Below are positions 35,643 through 44,105 of a stretch of DNA of 64,000 nucleotides, piece after piece. The translations under genes and the position numbers were made by a program. Numbering within the stretch: the first letter of the stretch is position 1; the number at the start of each line of letters is the position of its first letter. Below the pieces are notes generated by a model that was given only the letters and a program-made list of their open reading frames with translations, did no database searches and was not told the origin of the DNA. The stretch spans positions 1 through 64,000 of the forward strand of contig NZ_JAAABN010000014.1 of assembly GCF_011516765.1 (NCBI RefSeq), in the 5' to 3' direction. The DNA is from Acetobacter sicerae. Its GTDB lineage: Bacteria > Pseudomonadota > Alphaproteobacteria > Acetobacterales > Acetobacteraceae.

Positions 35643-35739
35643 AATGCCTCCATAATCTGTGAACCGGACATCGCTAAATTAGGTCACTCGAATCACCTCA
35701 TTACTGAAAAGCATAAATAACCAGTCATCTTCATCTCGT

Positions 35740-36525
35740 TCAGCGCACATCTCCGACATCCCTGACGGAAGCATCGGCCTGTCCCTTCACCCAGTAGCCG
35801 GATGCCTTGACCCATTGGGCCGGAACCTTACGCTCATCCAGAAGATACTGACGCACGGCCTTCGCCACGCGGGCCTCAGCACCGACCCAGACGAAAGTAC
35901 GGTCAGGGATCTCCAGATTTTTCAGAACAGCAAGAATGCCCGTGGCTTCATCCGCCTGATCCATGGAGCGATGAACCCAGCGGGCTGCATGGCGCGCGAC
36001 CGTGGCGAAGACCTGCTCATCTTCTGATCCCGGCACAGCCACGAGCGTTGTGACAGGCGTGTCGGCTGGCAGTTCCTCCACGCGACGCCCGATCGCGGGT
36101 AACGCCGTTTCATCGCCAATCAGAAGCCACTGGTCAATCGGTCCGGCAATGATCTGCGATCCACGTGGACCGCCGATTTCCAGCCGATCTCCCGGTCTGG
36201 CGGCCCTCGCCCACGCAGCCGCTGGTCCACCATGATGATTGACGAAATCCAGAAGCAGCGTACCGTTCTGCGGGTCGTAACGGCGCGGCGTGTAATCACG
36301 GCGGGTTGGTGAACCATCCAGACCTGGAATGAAGATCTTGATGTGGTCATCCGGCGCTGGACTGGTGAAACCGGCCAGTTCGGGTCCGCCCAGCGTGATG
36401 CGGATCATGTGCGGAGTCAGGCGCTCAACGGCGCGGACCTCAAGACTGCGTCTGACAAGTTCGTGCCTTACGCGTCGGATCCCGGGGCCATCACCCCGAT
36501 TTAAAAAGGAATGGAAGAGTTTCAT
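35740..36525 (-). CDS. Siderophore-interacting protein (FAD-binding ferric reductase)
   Basis: 261 residues of the SIP/ViuB family. The FAD-binding N-terminal barrel is seen as RLTPHMIRITLGGPELAGF and RRDYTPRRYD (the RxYTxR flavin motif near residue 78). The C-terminal NAD(P)H-like domain has LLIGDETALPAIGRRVEELP near 133 and FVWVGAEARVAKAVRQYLLD near 212. Such cytoplasmic proteins reduce ferric siderophores to release iron. It stands alone here, without siderophore uptake genes nearby. A 35-bp inverted repeat lies just upstream. Confidence 0.9.
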   Translation of the reverse strand: MKLFHSFLNRGDGPGIRRVRHELVRRSLEVRAVERLTPHMIRITLGGPELAGFTSPAPDDHIKIFIPGLDGSPTRRDYTPRRYDPQNGTLLLDFVNHHGGPAAAWARAARPGDRLEIGGPRGSQIIAGPIDQWLLIGDETALPAIGRRVEELPADTPVTTLVAVPGSEDEQVFATVARHAARWVHRSMDQADEATGILAVLKNLEIPDRTFVWVGAEARVAKAVRQYLLDERKVPAQWVKASGYWVKGQADASVRDVGDVR

Positions 36526-36575
36526 GACTATGTACCCTTGTCGTGCCGACAGACCGGTGACTGTGGATACACAGA

Positions 36576-36612
36576 CGCACAGGCTGCCAGCATTTTGCTG
36601 TCAGCCTGTGCG
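36576..36612. terminator. Long hairpin between nrdJ and the siderophore-interacting gene
   Basis: CGCACAGGCTG and CAGCCTGTGCG form a perfect 11-bp stem, continued after one mismatch by CAGC/GCTG, with an ATTTT loop. It lies downstream of nrdJ and 50 bases upstream of the next start. It may terminate nrdJ transcription, although the only T-rich run (TTGTTT) is on the plus side. Confidence 0.5.
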
Positions 36613-36720
36613 TTGTTTCACGTTAACGCATACGAAAGTACGATCAGCGAAGACCGCACTAGCTGTCATGATCAAAGCCTTCGGAGGCAGAGTCTGTCAA
36701 CGGGTTTCTCAGTATCCTCC

Positions 36721-39213
36721 TCAGATCGGACAGACGCCACTGGCACATTGAAGATGCGCCCAGTCCACCACTTCGCGCACCTCGTCATCCTGAATCATGG
36801 CGGTGATGGCAGCAAATTTTCCTGCCGAGACTTCCTCTTCCGGCAGATATTCATAACCAAGGCCGGAATCCGGACGGCTGGGCAGCACGGCGCAGCAGCG
36901 CACATGCGGCTGGTTGGCCGCCACCATGGCGCGGAAACTGTCCAGACTATGCCGGTCGGTATAGACCTTGAGCGTGTAGGACACCTGATTGCCCTGCTCC
37001 GCCCCGATCCAGTATTTCTCCAGCAGTTCCAGCCAGCGATACTGCTCCTCCGGAGAGGCTTCGGGTGCTGTCACCACACGCTCGCCCATGCCGAGACGTT
37101 GGATAAGCGGCACGGTCGGAAAGCCCACAATGCTCATGCCGGGAAAACTGCGCAGCGAACGCACGGGATAGCCCTTGCGCTCGTAAGCAGGCAACAACGG
37201 GTCGGTTCCTGCCTCCCATGTGCCGTCCTCGCGTCGCACTCCCTTGAACTGCACCCAGCGAAGATACTGCCGTCGTGCGGGCAGATGCGCACCTTCAGTC
37301 AGACCGAACAGCTTGGATGTGGTGCCCGCGGGCTTGACGGTTGTGACCGTAACCGGTCGGGCGGTGCCGGTCTCGTGCGCATAGGCATCCGCCTCGCTTT
37401 TGGCGATGGTGGAGAGTTCCCGCACCGCGTTCCAGAAGGGAGCAGCACGTTCCTCATCCAGCAGGTCACGGAAGTCGAGACCAAAGCGCACCCATGCCCA
37501 CTCATGCAGGCCGGTCGGGCCGATGCCGATACGGTTGGTCCGCCGCACCTCCTCGCCATACAACGCGTCCATGCGGTTGGCACGCAGCAGGAAGCGCACG
37601 CCCAGCCGTACGGAGTCCCGCACGCGGGCATCCCATACTGCCGCCGTCTCAGTCAGCACCTGACCGGGCGTCACATCCTCCGGCGCCACGGGGCAGGCCA
37701 GCAACGGAGCGAAATCACCAATCACACAATAACCACCAGTGACGTGCAGCGTGATCTCGCCACACGGGTTGGTCGTGACCGGGAAATGTGCCGAGGTGGC
37801 CCGCTGCGCCAGATCCGCCAGCAGGGCCGCCCCCTCGGTGGCCTGATAACGATGCGAGCGGAAATCCCGCCCATCCGCATGCACCTGTTTGAGCCGTGCG
37901 CTGCCGGTGCGATTATCTTCCAACCGGTCACCGTTGATGAAGCCGGGCTCGCCATTGATCCATGCGCACCGCGTGGCCTCGGCAAACACCGTGCGGGCAT
38001 GGTCGGCCAACGTGTCGGTCTTTGCCGGATCGTTCACGTGATCCCAGAATTCGGCGTCCACCATGACGGAGTGATTAGCGGTCCATAGTCCGCCTTCTTC
38101 CTTGGCGCGGATGAAGCGCAGCACATCCGCATCCCGCCATGATTTGGTCGCCATGCGTGCGGCCCGACGGGCACCCCCAACCTGCACCTCGACGGACAGA
38201 TAATGATCCACCCGTAGCGCCTGTTCCCATAGTGGCATGTCGCCTGCGCGCGCGGCCTCAATCACATGCTCTCGCACATTGAGCAGCCCGCGCAGCAACG
38301 AGACCGGTCCCGAAGCTGGCCGCCCCTGCATGCCTGCAATTGGACTGCCCGCGCAGCGGATGGCGCTGAAATCCAGCACCAGCGTGCGGCTGCGTTCACC
38401 ACGGAAGGCCATCGCCTCAATGGTCTCGACCGCCTTGCCCCAGCCTTCACGGCTGTCCTCGATGACATGGAGAAGTTCATCACCTTCGGGAGCACGGGCG
38501 AGCACGGTTCTTTCCAGAAAGGCACGGACCTGTGCCTCCATCTCCGCATCGAAGGCTTCCTGCGCCGTGCCCCAGGGCAGGATCTGCATCTCAAGGCCGA
38601 ACCGCAACAGGCTGGCGCGATCCTGCGGGTAGTCCGGATGATCAGGCGACAGGACGAACTTCAGATCCGGGGCCTGCCCCCAGTCCACCACGCAGAGTTC
38701 GTCATCATAGGCTCGCCCGACGCCGGAGCCATTGAGCAGCAGGTAGAATTTCGCAAAAGAGCAGATGACCGTGGCGCAGTTGGTGAACATTTCCATGTTG
38801 CGATCCGGCTGCGTGCTGTCGCCATGCTGCAGATGGCGGCCCGATGTGAGCAGCGCCCCCGTGGCGATTGCGTTACGCAGTTGCATGATCTCCGCATCAC
38901 CGACCGTAGCCAGCAGCCCGGCATTGCCTTCGGCTACACGATCAGCCACGCGCCCAAAATCTTCGCGGTCGGAAGGCCGGAACACGGTCCGGCGACCGAC
39001 CGCCTCTCCCATACCGCGATCCAGCGGACGTGCGGAGATTGGCCGGGTTCCGAATGCTTCTTCAAACGGATTGCGAACAGCTTCGCGTCCGCCCTGCCCG
39101 CCCGTAAACAGCGAAAAATCTCCGTCCATGCACCGGCTCCATCGTTCGGGCGAGCGTGGTCCCATCTTCGGCGCCATTTCGCTCATGTTGTGGTTATGAT
39201 GGGACAATGACAC
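36721..39213 (-). CDS. nrdJ: Class II (adenosylcobalamin-dependent) ribonucleotide reductase
   Basis: 830 residues, monomeric NrdJ / ribonucleoside-triphosphate reductase type. Active-site residues are visible: TNCAT with Cys146, NPCGEI at 482-487 (Asn482, Cys484 and Glu486 for the thiyl site) and the C-terminal redox pair CASGVCPI at 823-830. The PAGTTSKLFGLTEGAHLPAR segment is typical. It makes deoxyribonucleotides with vitamin B12 and without oxygen. The start may be 39213 or, less likely, the Met at 39186. It lies in the mobile region beside unrelated genes, so it is probably an accessory copy. No cobalamin riboswitch is recognised upstream. Confidence 0.9.
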   Translation of the reverse strand: MSLSHHNHNMSEMAPKMGPRSPERWSRCMDGDFSLFTGGQGGREAVRNPFEEAFGTRPISARPLDRGMGEAVGRRTVFRPSDREDFGRVADRVAEGNAGLLATVGDAEIMQLRNAIATGALLTSGRHLQHGDSTQPDRNMEMFTNCATVICSFAKFYLLLNGSGVGRAYDDELCVVDWGQAPDLKFVLSPDHPDYPQDRASLLRFGLEMQILPWGTAQEAFDAEMEAQVRAFLERTVLARAPEGDELLHVIEDSREGWGKAVETIEAMAFRGERSRTLVLDFSAIRCAGSPIAGMQGRPASGPVSLLRGLLNVREHVIEAARAGDMPLWEQALRVDHYLSVEVQVGGARRAARMATKSWRDADVLRFIRAKEEGGLWTANHSVMVDAEFWDHVNDPAKTDTLADHARTVFAEATRCAWINGEPGFINGDRLEDNRTGSARLKQVHADGRDFRSHRYQATEGAALLADLAQRATSAHFPVTTNPCGEITLHVTGGYCVIGDFAPLLACPVAPEDVTPGQVLTETAAVWDARVRDSVRLGVRFLLRANRMDALYGEEVRRTNRIGIGPTGLHEWAWVRFGLDFRDLLDEERAAPFWNAVRELSTIAKSEADAYAHETGTARPVTVTTVKPAGTTSKLFGLTEGAHLPARRQYLRWVQFKGVRREDGTWEAGTDPLLPAYERKGYPVRSLRSFPGMSIVGFPTVPLIQRLGMGERVVTAPEASPEEQYRWLELLEKYWIGAEQGNQVSYTLKVYTDRHSLDSFRAMVAANQPHVRCCAVLPSRPDSGLGYEYLPEEEVSAGKFAAITAMIQDDEVREVVDWAHLQCASGVCPI

Positions 39214-39490
39214 CAGATGTTGTGCCTTGCACGAACAAAATAGCGGGCCGCACTTTTCTGATCGCTGTCACCCGCAGTTTTCCTTGATATGCGATCTGAT
39301 TTTTTTGGTTCCTGCTGGACGGCCTGCCAGGAGAATCATGTCGGTCGCTTCGAACGCCAGTAGCCGCGACATCATCGCCGCCGGGAAGGTCTGTGAAAAT
39401 ACTCACGCACACGTGAAATCAGCCGTATCTACGCTGCGTTTTTGCTCCCGATTGCATCCTATGTGCATCCTGCGGCGCATTCCGGACATA

Positions 39491-39530
39491 AAAAAACCCG
39501 CCTCAATCAGGCGGGCTTCTTCTGTCTTTT
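39491..39530. terminator. Intrinsic terminator, bidirectional
   Basis: AAAAAACCCGCCT, a 5-base loop, then AGGCGGGCTTCTTCTGTCTTTT: a 7-bp GC stem with A-rich and T-rich flanks. It works on paper in either direction. What transcript it ends is unclear since both neighbours read away from it, so a gene may have been lost here. Confidence 0.7.
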
Positions 39531-39607
39531 CAGACGGACACGTTTGGTTGCGGGGAACCGCACACTACGATCACGGCGAAATGTGGCGAATGGTCATTCG
39601 CAAGCGT

Positions 39608-39635
39608 CGTTGGTTGCGGGGGAAGACAACCAACG
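39608..39635. repeat. Perfect 9-bp inverted repeat
   Basis: CGTTGGTTG and CAACCAACG flank a 10-base centre. It is about 155 bases upstream of the Xre-type antitoxin gene and could be an operator or a leftover transposon end. Confidence 0.4.
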
Positions 39636-39790
39636 ATACTTGCGATTGGTAGACTGCGAGATACCCCGCCTCGCCGCATGACAGTGCGAACATGCCAGCG
39701 TGCATGAACATATCCAACTAGAATCCTTGTCATAGGCAATCCGCCTCATATACAATCCCATATCATGGTCAATATATGGGGCACTCCATC

Positions 39791-40156
39791 ATGTCTGAGA
39801 CCACATTCCTCGCCGACGCCTTCGATCCGTCAGGGCTGATCGCGGCAGAACGGCTGAGCAATATGTTACACATCACAAGGAGTGAACTGGCCACCACTCT
39901 GGGCCTGTCACGTGACGCCGTCTCCAAAAGCGCCCGCCTCGGCCGTCCCGCCACCCAGGCGAGGCTGCGCGACATGGTCGAGATCCTCAATCGCGTCCGG
40001 CCTTGGGCGGGCTCAGCCCAACAGGCTTTCGCATGGTACCGGTCACAGCCCCTGCCCTCCTTCGGTGATCAGACTGCCGAGGCGCTCGTCCGTGAGGGAC
40101 GCGCCAATGCCGTCCGACGCTACCTGGATCGGATTGCCACCGGCGGCTACGCGTGA
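39791..40156 (+). CDS. Xre/ParS-type antitoxin of an Xre-RES system
   Basis: 121 residues from MSETTFLAD at 39791; an ATG at 39776 is an alternative. A helix-turn-helix region around residues 25-50 (LHITRSELATTLGLSRDAVS) is followed by the MbcA/ParS/Xre antitoxin C-terminal domain: LRDMVEILNRVRPWAGS, AFAWYRSQPLPSFGDQTAEA and VREGRANAVRRYLDRIATGG. It binds and neutralises the RES toxin encoded next and should repress the operon. The stop overlaps the toxin's GTG start. Confidence 0.9.
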   Translation: MSETTFLADAFDPSGLIAAERLSNMLHITRSELATTLGLSRDAVSKSARLGRPATQARLRDMVEILNRVRPWAGSAQQAFAWYRSQPLPSFGDQTAEALVREGRANAVRRYLDRIATGGYA

Positions 40157-40671
40157 GGTTCACCGGACGGGTATTCCGGGCTCATAATCCACGCTGGTCT
40201 TTCACCCCATTATCAGGCGACGGTGCGACGCTTCATGGAGGCCGGTTCAACCCGGTCGGCACACCTGCCCTTTACACATCACTTCGGATGGAGACGGCCT
40301 GGCTCGAAGCCCAGCAGGGTTTTCCATTCAAGCCGCAACCTTTGACCGTCTGTGCCTATGATGTCGATAGCGAACCCGTCCTCGATCTGACCGATCTATC
40401 CAGTCTTAATGATCTGGGCTTCTCCCCCGCCACCTTGGCCTGTTCCTGGGAAGACCTTGCTGACCAAGGCAAGACGCCGCCTTCATGGAAACTGGCAAGG
40501 GCACTCAGAGCCGACGGAGCGGCGGGCATCATCGTGCCGAGCTTTGCCCCTGGAGCAACAGAAAACGACAGAAACCTCGTCTTCTGGGCATGGTCAGACA
40601 GTCCGCCCTCCCGCGTAACCGTCATTGATGATGAGAGGCGACTGCCCACAACTGCAGCGTCATGGGCGTAA
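40153..40671 (+). CDS. RES-domain toxin
   Basis: 172 residues, starting with GTG in a GTGA overlap with the antitoxin stop. The RES domain is clear: VFRAHNPRWSFTPLSGDGAT, then HGGRFNPVGTPALYTSLRME (Arg and Tyr of the NAD site), TAWLEAQQG (Glu), and GIIVPSFAPGATENDRNLVF near the C-terminus. Known RES toxins such as MbcT and ParT degrade NAD+ or ADP-ribosylate metabolic enzymes. With its neighbour it forms a type II toxin-antitoxin module that can stabilise a mobile element. Confidence 0.92.
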   Translation: MRFTGRVFRAHNPRWSFTPLSGDGATLHGGRFNPVGTPALYTSLRMETAWLEAQQGFPFKPQPLTVCAYDVDSEPVLDLTDLSSLNDLGFSPATLACSWEDLADQGKTPPSWKLARALRADGAAGIIVPSFAPGATENDRNLVFWAWSDSPPSRVTVIDDERRLPTTAASWA

Positions 40672-40805
40672 GCTGACTGGAGAGTGAAATGACAAAATGG
40701 CGGCTTTCGGGCGAACCGATGCCGAAAGGTGCCACAACCAAATGCTCCGCTTTCCGGAAAAAAAGATCGAGTTTCGAGAATCGACGCCGACGCCTGGCCA
40801 ACCCT

Positions 40806-41699
40806 TTATGCGGCCCTGCTTGCTCGAAGCGTCTTCTTGAACAGTTCGAAGGCCGTCGTCCCCTGCCGATCGGGGTAATAGAGGTGGTAGCCTGCGAAAG
40901 GCTCGCACCACGGCTCCAGCAGGCGGATGAGGTGGCCATCGGCTATCGGCGCCGCCACCAGATCCTCCAGAATGTAAAGGATGCCAAACCCCTCAAGGGC
41001 GGCGGCCACCAGCAGATCGGCGTCGTTGAACACCGGCCCGCGGCCCGGCGTGACCGTTACCGCACGACCGTCGCGCTCGAACGACCAGGGAGACAGCTCG
41101 CCATGCGCGTTGCGGTAGGCGACACAACGATGCGCCGTGAGGTCGGCGGGCTCCATCGGCCTCGGATGGTTGCTTAAATAGCCGGGAGCGGCCACCACCG
41201 CGACGCGAAGCGGAGGCCCGACCGCCAGCGCGATCATGTCCTTCTCCAGTCGCTCGCCGAGCCGGATGCCCGCATCGTAGCGGCCCGCCACGACGTCGGT
41301 CAGCCCGTCCTCCACGCACACCTCCACCTCGATGCCGGGGTGCAGGCGCATGAAGGTTGGGAGCATCGGCCACAGCACGGTGTCCGCGGCGTGTTTGCCC
41401 GTCGTGATCCGGACGGTGCCGATCGCTGCCCCGCGTGTCTGCGACAGCGTCTCGATCTCGTCGTCCAACTCGGCCAGTGCTGGCGAGAGGGTAGCGAGCA
41501 GGCGCTCGCCGGCCGCGGTCGGGGCGACGCTGCGTGTCGTGCGGGAGAGCAGGCGAAAACCGAGCTGGCCCTCGAGCCGCTTCATGGTCTGACTCAACGA
41601 CGACTGCGTAACGCCGAGCCGCCTCGCGGCACGCGTGAAGCTGCGGTCGGAGGCGATCGCAACGAAGACGGCGAGGTCGCCAAGCTGATCCGGGCGCAT
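40806..41699 (-). CDS. LysR-family regulator, divergent from an SDR gene
   Basis: 297 residues. The N-terminal winged helix-turn-helix is LAVFVAIASDRSFTRAARRL followed by GVTQSSLSQTMKRLEGQLG. The C-terminal substrate domain contains RITTGKHAADTVLWPMLPTF, GIEVEVCVEDGLTDVVAGRY and DAGIRLGERLEKDMIA. This is the CrgA-like branch often divergent from oxidoreductase genes. The SDR gene starts 102 bp away in the opposite direction and is the likely target. Confidence 0.9.
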   Translation of the reverse strand: MRPDQLGDLAVFVAIASDRSFTRAARRLGVTQSSLSQTMKRLEGQLGFRLLSRTTRSVAPTAAGERLLATLSPALAELDDEIETLSQTRGAAIGTVRITTGKHAADTVLWPMLPTFMRLHPGIEVEVCVEDGLTDVVAGRYDAGIRLGERLEKDMIALAVGPPLRVAVVAAPGYLSNHPRPMEPADLTAHRCVAYRNAHGELSPWSFERDGRAVTVTPGRGPVFNDADLLVAAALEGFGILYILEDLVAAPIADGHLIRLLEPWCEPFAGYHLYYPDRQGTTAFELFKKTLRASRAA

Positions 41700-41801
41700 T
41701 GATAATCTCTGCTACTAGGGCCCATTATTGATTAGGCGCTTATCTCGATCCATTAACATGACTACTTAGACAGCAACAGTGGAAGAAACGAGGAGCAGGC
41801 G

Positions 41802-42617
41802 ATGGGCAAGATCTGGCTGGTGACGGGCGCAAGCCGGGGACTTGGACTCGAGATCACGCGCGCGGCGCTCGATGCGGGCGAAACGGTCGTGGCAACTGCG
41901 CGGTCCGCCGACGCCGTGCGCGATGCCTTCGAGGGCGAACACGATCGCCTGCACGTCCTTGCGCTCGATATCACCGACGCTGAAGCCGCGAACTCCGTCG
42001 CTGCCGAGACCATCGAACGCTTGGGTGCGATCGACGTGCTGGTCAACAACGCCGGCTATGCCGAACTGGGTTTCTTCGAGACCTTCACCGATGCCGCGGT
42101 GCGGCGTCAGTTCGAGGTCAACCTGTTCGGCACGATGAACGTGGCACGCGCGGTCGCTCCCCACATGCGTGAGCGTCGCTCAGGCCTCATCGTCACCATC
42201 TCCTCGGTCAGCGGGCTGGTCTCCAACGGCGGGGGATCGGTCTATTCCGCGTCGAAGTTCGCGGTCGAGGGATGGATGGAGGGCTTTGCGCAGGAGCTGG
42301 CACCGTTGGGCGTCCGCTCGCTCCTGGTCGAGCCGGGGATGCTGCGCACAGATTTCATGGATGGCAGGTCGGCGAGCTTCGGCAGCATCGACATTCCAGA
42401 TTATGCCGAGGCGATCGCGCAGTATCGCGCGTTCGTGGACGAGGCCAGCGGTAACCAGCCAGGCGATCCGAAGCTCCTCGCCGCGCGGATCGTGGAGCTT
42501 GCTTCCCAAGACGAGGTGCCATCGCGGTTCGTGTTCGGCACCGACGCCCGGGAGTGGGTCGGTGCTAAGGTCGACCAGTTGCGACAGGAGATCGCCCAGT
42601 CCGCCGATTACGGCTGA
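41802..42617 (+). CDS. SDR-family oxidoreductase
   Basis: 271 residues of a classical SDR. The cofactor loop is VTGASRGLGLEI at residues 6-17, NNAGYAE near 83, ISSVSG near 130 with the catalytic Ser, and YSASKFAVEGWMEG with Tyr and Lys near 149-153. The LVEPGMLRTDFMDGRS segment follows. It resembles the group of SDRs often annotated as retinol or 17-beta-type dehydrogenases in bacteria. NAD(P)-linked oxidation or reduction of an unknown carbonyl is expected, probably controlled by the divergent LysR gene. Confidence 0.9.
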   Translation: MGKIWLVTGASRGLGLEITRAALDAGETVVATARSADAVRDAFEGEHDRLHVLALDITDAEAANSVAAETIERLGAIDVLVNNAGYAELGFFETFTDAAVRRQFEVNLFGTMNVARAVAPHMRERRSGLIVTISSVSGLVSNGGGSVYSASKFAVEGWMEGFAQELAPLGVRSLLVEPGMLRTDFMDGRSASFGSIDIPDYAEAIAQYRAFVDEASGNQPGDPKLLAARIVELASQDEVPSRFVFGTDAREWVGAKVDQLRQEIAQSADYG

Positions 42618-42991
42618 CACGAGAAAACAAAGGCATGGGCCAAGGGAGGTTATTACTCGGCGCCAGCAGTGACCCTCGGGCGCTTCCAAGAACGAATGCA
42701 AAGCCCGAAACGCGCGGGCAAGGCCTGCCAGGCACAGTCCGGGCTAAGCTTTCCAGGCAGACGGGGAAAATGAGAAAAGTGCTTTGTGTCCAGACGGCCG
42801 GTTTCGGGACGTCCGGTGAGACGGCGGAACGGCCGAGATGAAGGCGTCTTCTGCCTGTCTGCGCATCCTATTCGATGGACAGACCGCGTTGGCCGGGGGA
42901 TCGCAATTTCCAAAAACAGGAAATGTGACACAGACAGATTAGAAATGTGACACAGACAGATTAACAGAGCCCCGGACACGGTTCCGCATGG
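42618..42991. other. Intergenic region, possible IS remnant
   Basis: About 370 bases between the SDR gene and an AraC-type gene. It contains the 22-base tandem repeat at 42920-42963 and no supported gene. The sequence AAATGTGACACAGACAGATT near its end resembles the multiple terminal repeats of IS21-like elements, but no transposase is present. Confidence 0.4.
42920..42963. repeat. Two perfect tandem copies of a 22-base unit
   Basis: The unit (42920-42941) is repeated exactly at 42942-42963. Its core is ATGTGACACAGACAG. It lies just downstream of the AraC-type gene's stop. It could be a leftover IS end, a protein-binding array, or a simple duplication. Confidence 0.75.
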
Positions 42992-43888
42992 TCAAATGAC
43001 AAAAGACCGAAGTTCCATCACATCGCGTTTGGGCGCTATCCCGAACCTGCGAACATAGTCCCGACTGAACTGCGACGGGCTTTCATAACCGACCTCAAAC
43101 GCCGCGTGCGAGACGTTGACGTCCTCTGATACCATCAGGCGACGCGCCTCAAGCAGGCGCAACTGCTTCTGATACTGGAGCGGCGTCATGGAGGTCAGCA
43201 TTTTGAAATGCTGATGGAAAGACGAGAGGCTCATGCGTGCGACAGCGGCAAGATGCTCGATCCTCACCGGTTTCGCAAAGTTGGCACGCAGCAGATGAAT
43301 GGCCTCCGCGACCCGTCGCATGTGACTGTCGGGCAGAACAAGTTTACAGACTTCGCCCGCATGCGGCCCTGTTAACAGCCAGAAACAGATTTCCCGCATG
43401 ATCGCCGGCCAGAGGATCTGGGGTGCCGCCGGATTATCGAGCAGTCGTATGAGCCGCCTGATGCAGTCGGCCAGATCCTCGGATAGATCGGCGACGAATA
43501 CCCCGATACCCTGACCATTCGACGGTAAAGGGGGCTGAGCAAGTTCCGCCATGACCTCACGCAGGATGCCTGCGTCCAGATCCAGGGTAATGCCGATATA
43601 GGGACATTCAGGGCTCGCCTCCGTCACACGACCAAGAGCAGGTATTTCGATGCTGACCAGCAGAAACGCCATGGCCCCATACTCGAAAATGGTATCCCCA
43701 AACTCCACCGCCTTAGCGCCCTGCAAGGTGATGCAGAGTGACGGTTTGTAGACCATGCCATTTGGCGGCGTCTTTTCACTCAGCCTGATGATATTCAGAC
43801 CGTCGAACGACGTCGTGAAAAGCCCGCTCGTGCCACAACCCTGCGCGTCCAGATAGCGGGTTACAGCTCTGGCGAGAGATGACGACAT
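42992..43888 (-). CDS. AraC-family regulator
   Basis: 298 residues. The N-terminal AraC_N ligand domain has MVYKPSLCITLQGAKAVEFG near residue 45. The C-terminal pair of helix-turn-helix motifs is PVRIEHLAAVARMSLSSFHQ followed by HFKMLTSMTPLQYQKQLRLL and the signature AAFEVGYESPSQFSRDYVRR. It resembles YqhC-like regulators of aldehyde-responsive reductases. It is divergent from the SDR gene starting at 44106, its probable target. Confidence 0.9.
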   Translation of the reverse strand: MSSSLARAVTRYLDAQGCGTSGLFTTSFDGLNIIRLSEKTPPNGMVYKPSLCITLQGAKAVEFGDTIFEYGAMAFLLVSIEIPALGRVTEASPECPYIGITLDLDAGILREVMAELAQPPLPSNGQGIGVFVADLSEDLADCIRRLIRLLDNPAAPQILWPAIMREICFWLLTGPHAGEVCKLVLPDSHMRRVAEAIHLLRANFAKPVRIEHLAAVARMSLSSFHQHFKMLTSMTPLQYQKQLRLLEARRLMVSEDVNVSHAAFEVGYESPSQFSRDYVRRFGIAPKRDVMELRSFVI

Positions 43889-44105
43889 TCCTTGCTCCAG
43901 CCAAAATTCTAACTATTCCCGTCTACACGTGGCGCACCGCCTAAGCCAGACCATTGCAGGATCGGGCAAGAAGTTTGGCAGTTCGGGCATTCGGTCCATC
44001 GGCGTACGCAGCTAGATACCAGATATCAGCAGGGATCAATGGCGCGTGCCGTCGAACTGTCAGCCATCCCCCCAAAGGAATTTCTTGCGTGGACAGGAAC
44101 CAAAT

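Larger units (their letters stand above)
39214..39790. other. Intergenic region with terminator and hairpins
   Basis: About 580 bases between divergent nrdJ and the antitoxin gene. Apart from the terminator at 39491-39530 and the inverted repeat at 39608-39635, no gene is seen. A GGTTGCGGGG(G) sequence occurs twice (about 39544 and 39612), the first followed by AACC that could fold back. Confidence 0.5.

Noticed and set aside
36511..38088. Open frame of 525 codons on the plus strand opposite nrdJ
   Set aside because: Antisense shadow of the class II reductase; no recognisable domain.
39544..39620. Two GGTTGCGGGG segments as a transposon end or repeat array
   Set aside because: Only ten bases are shared and no element or further copies are visible.
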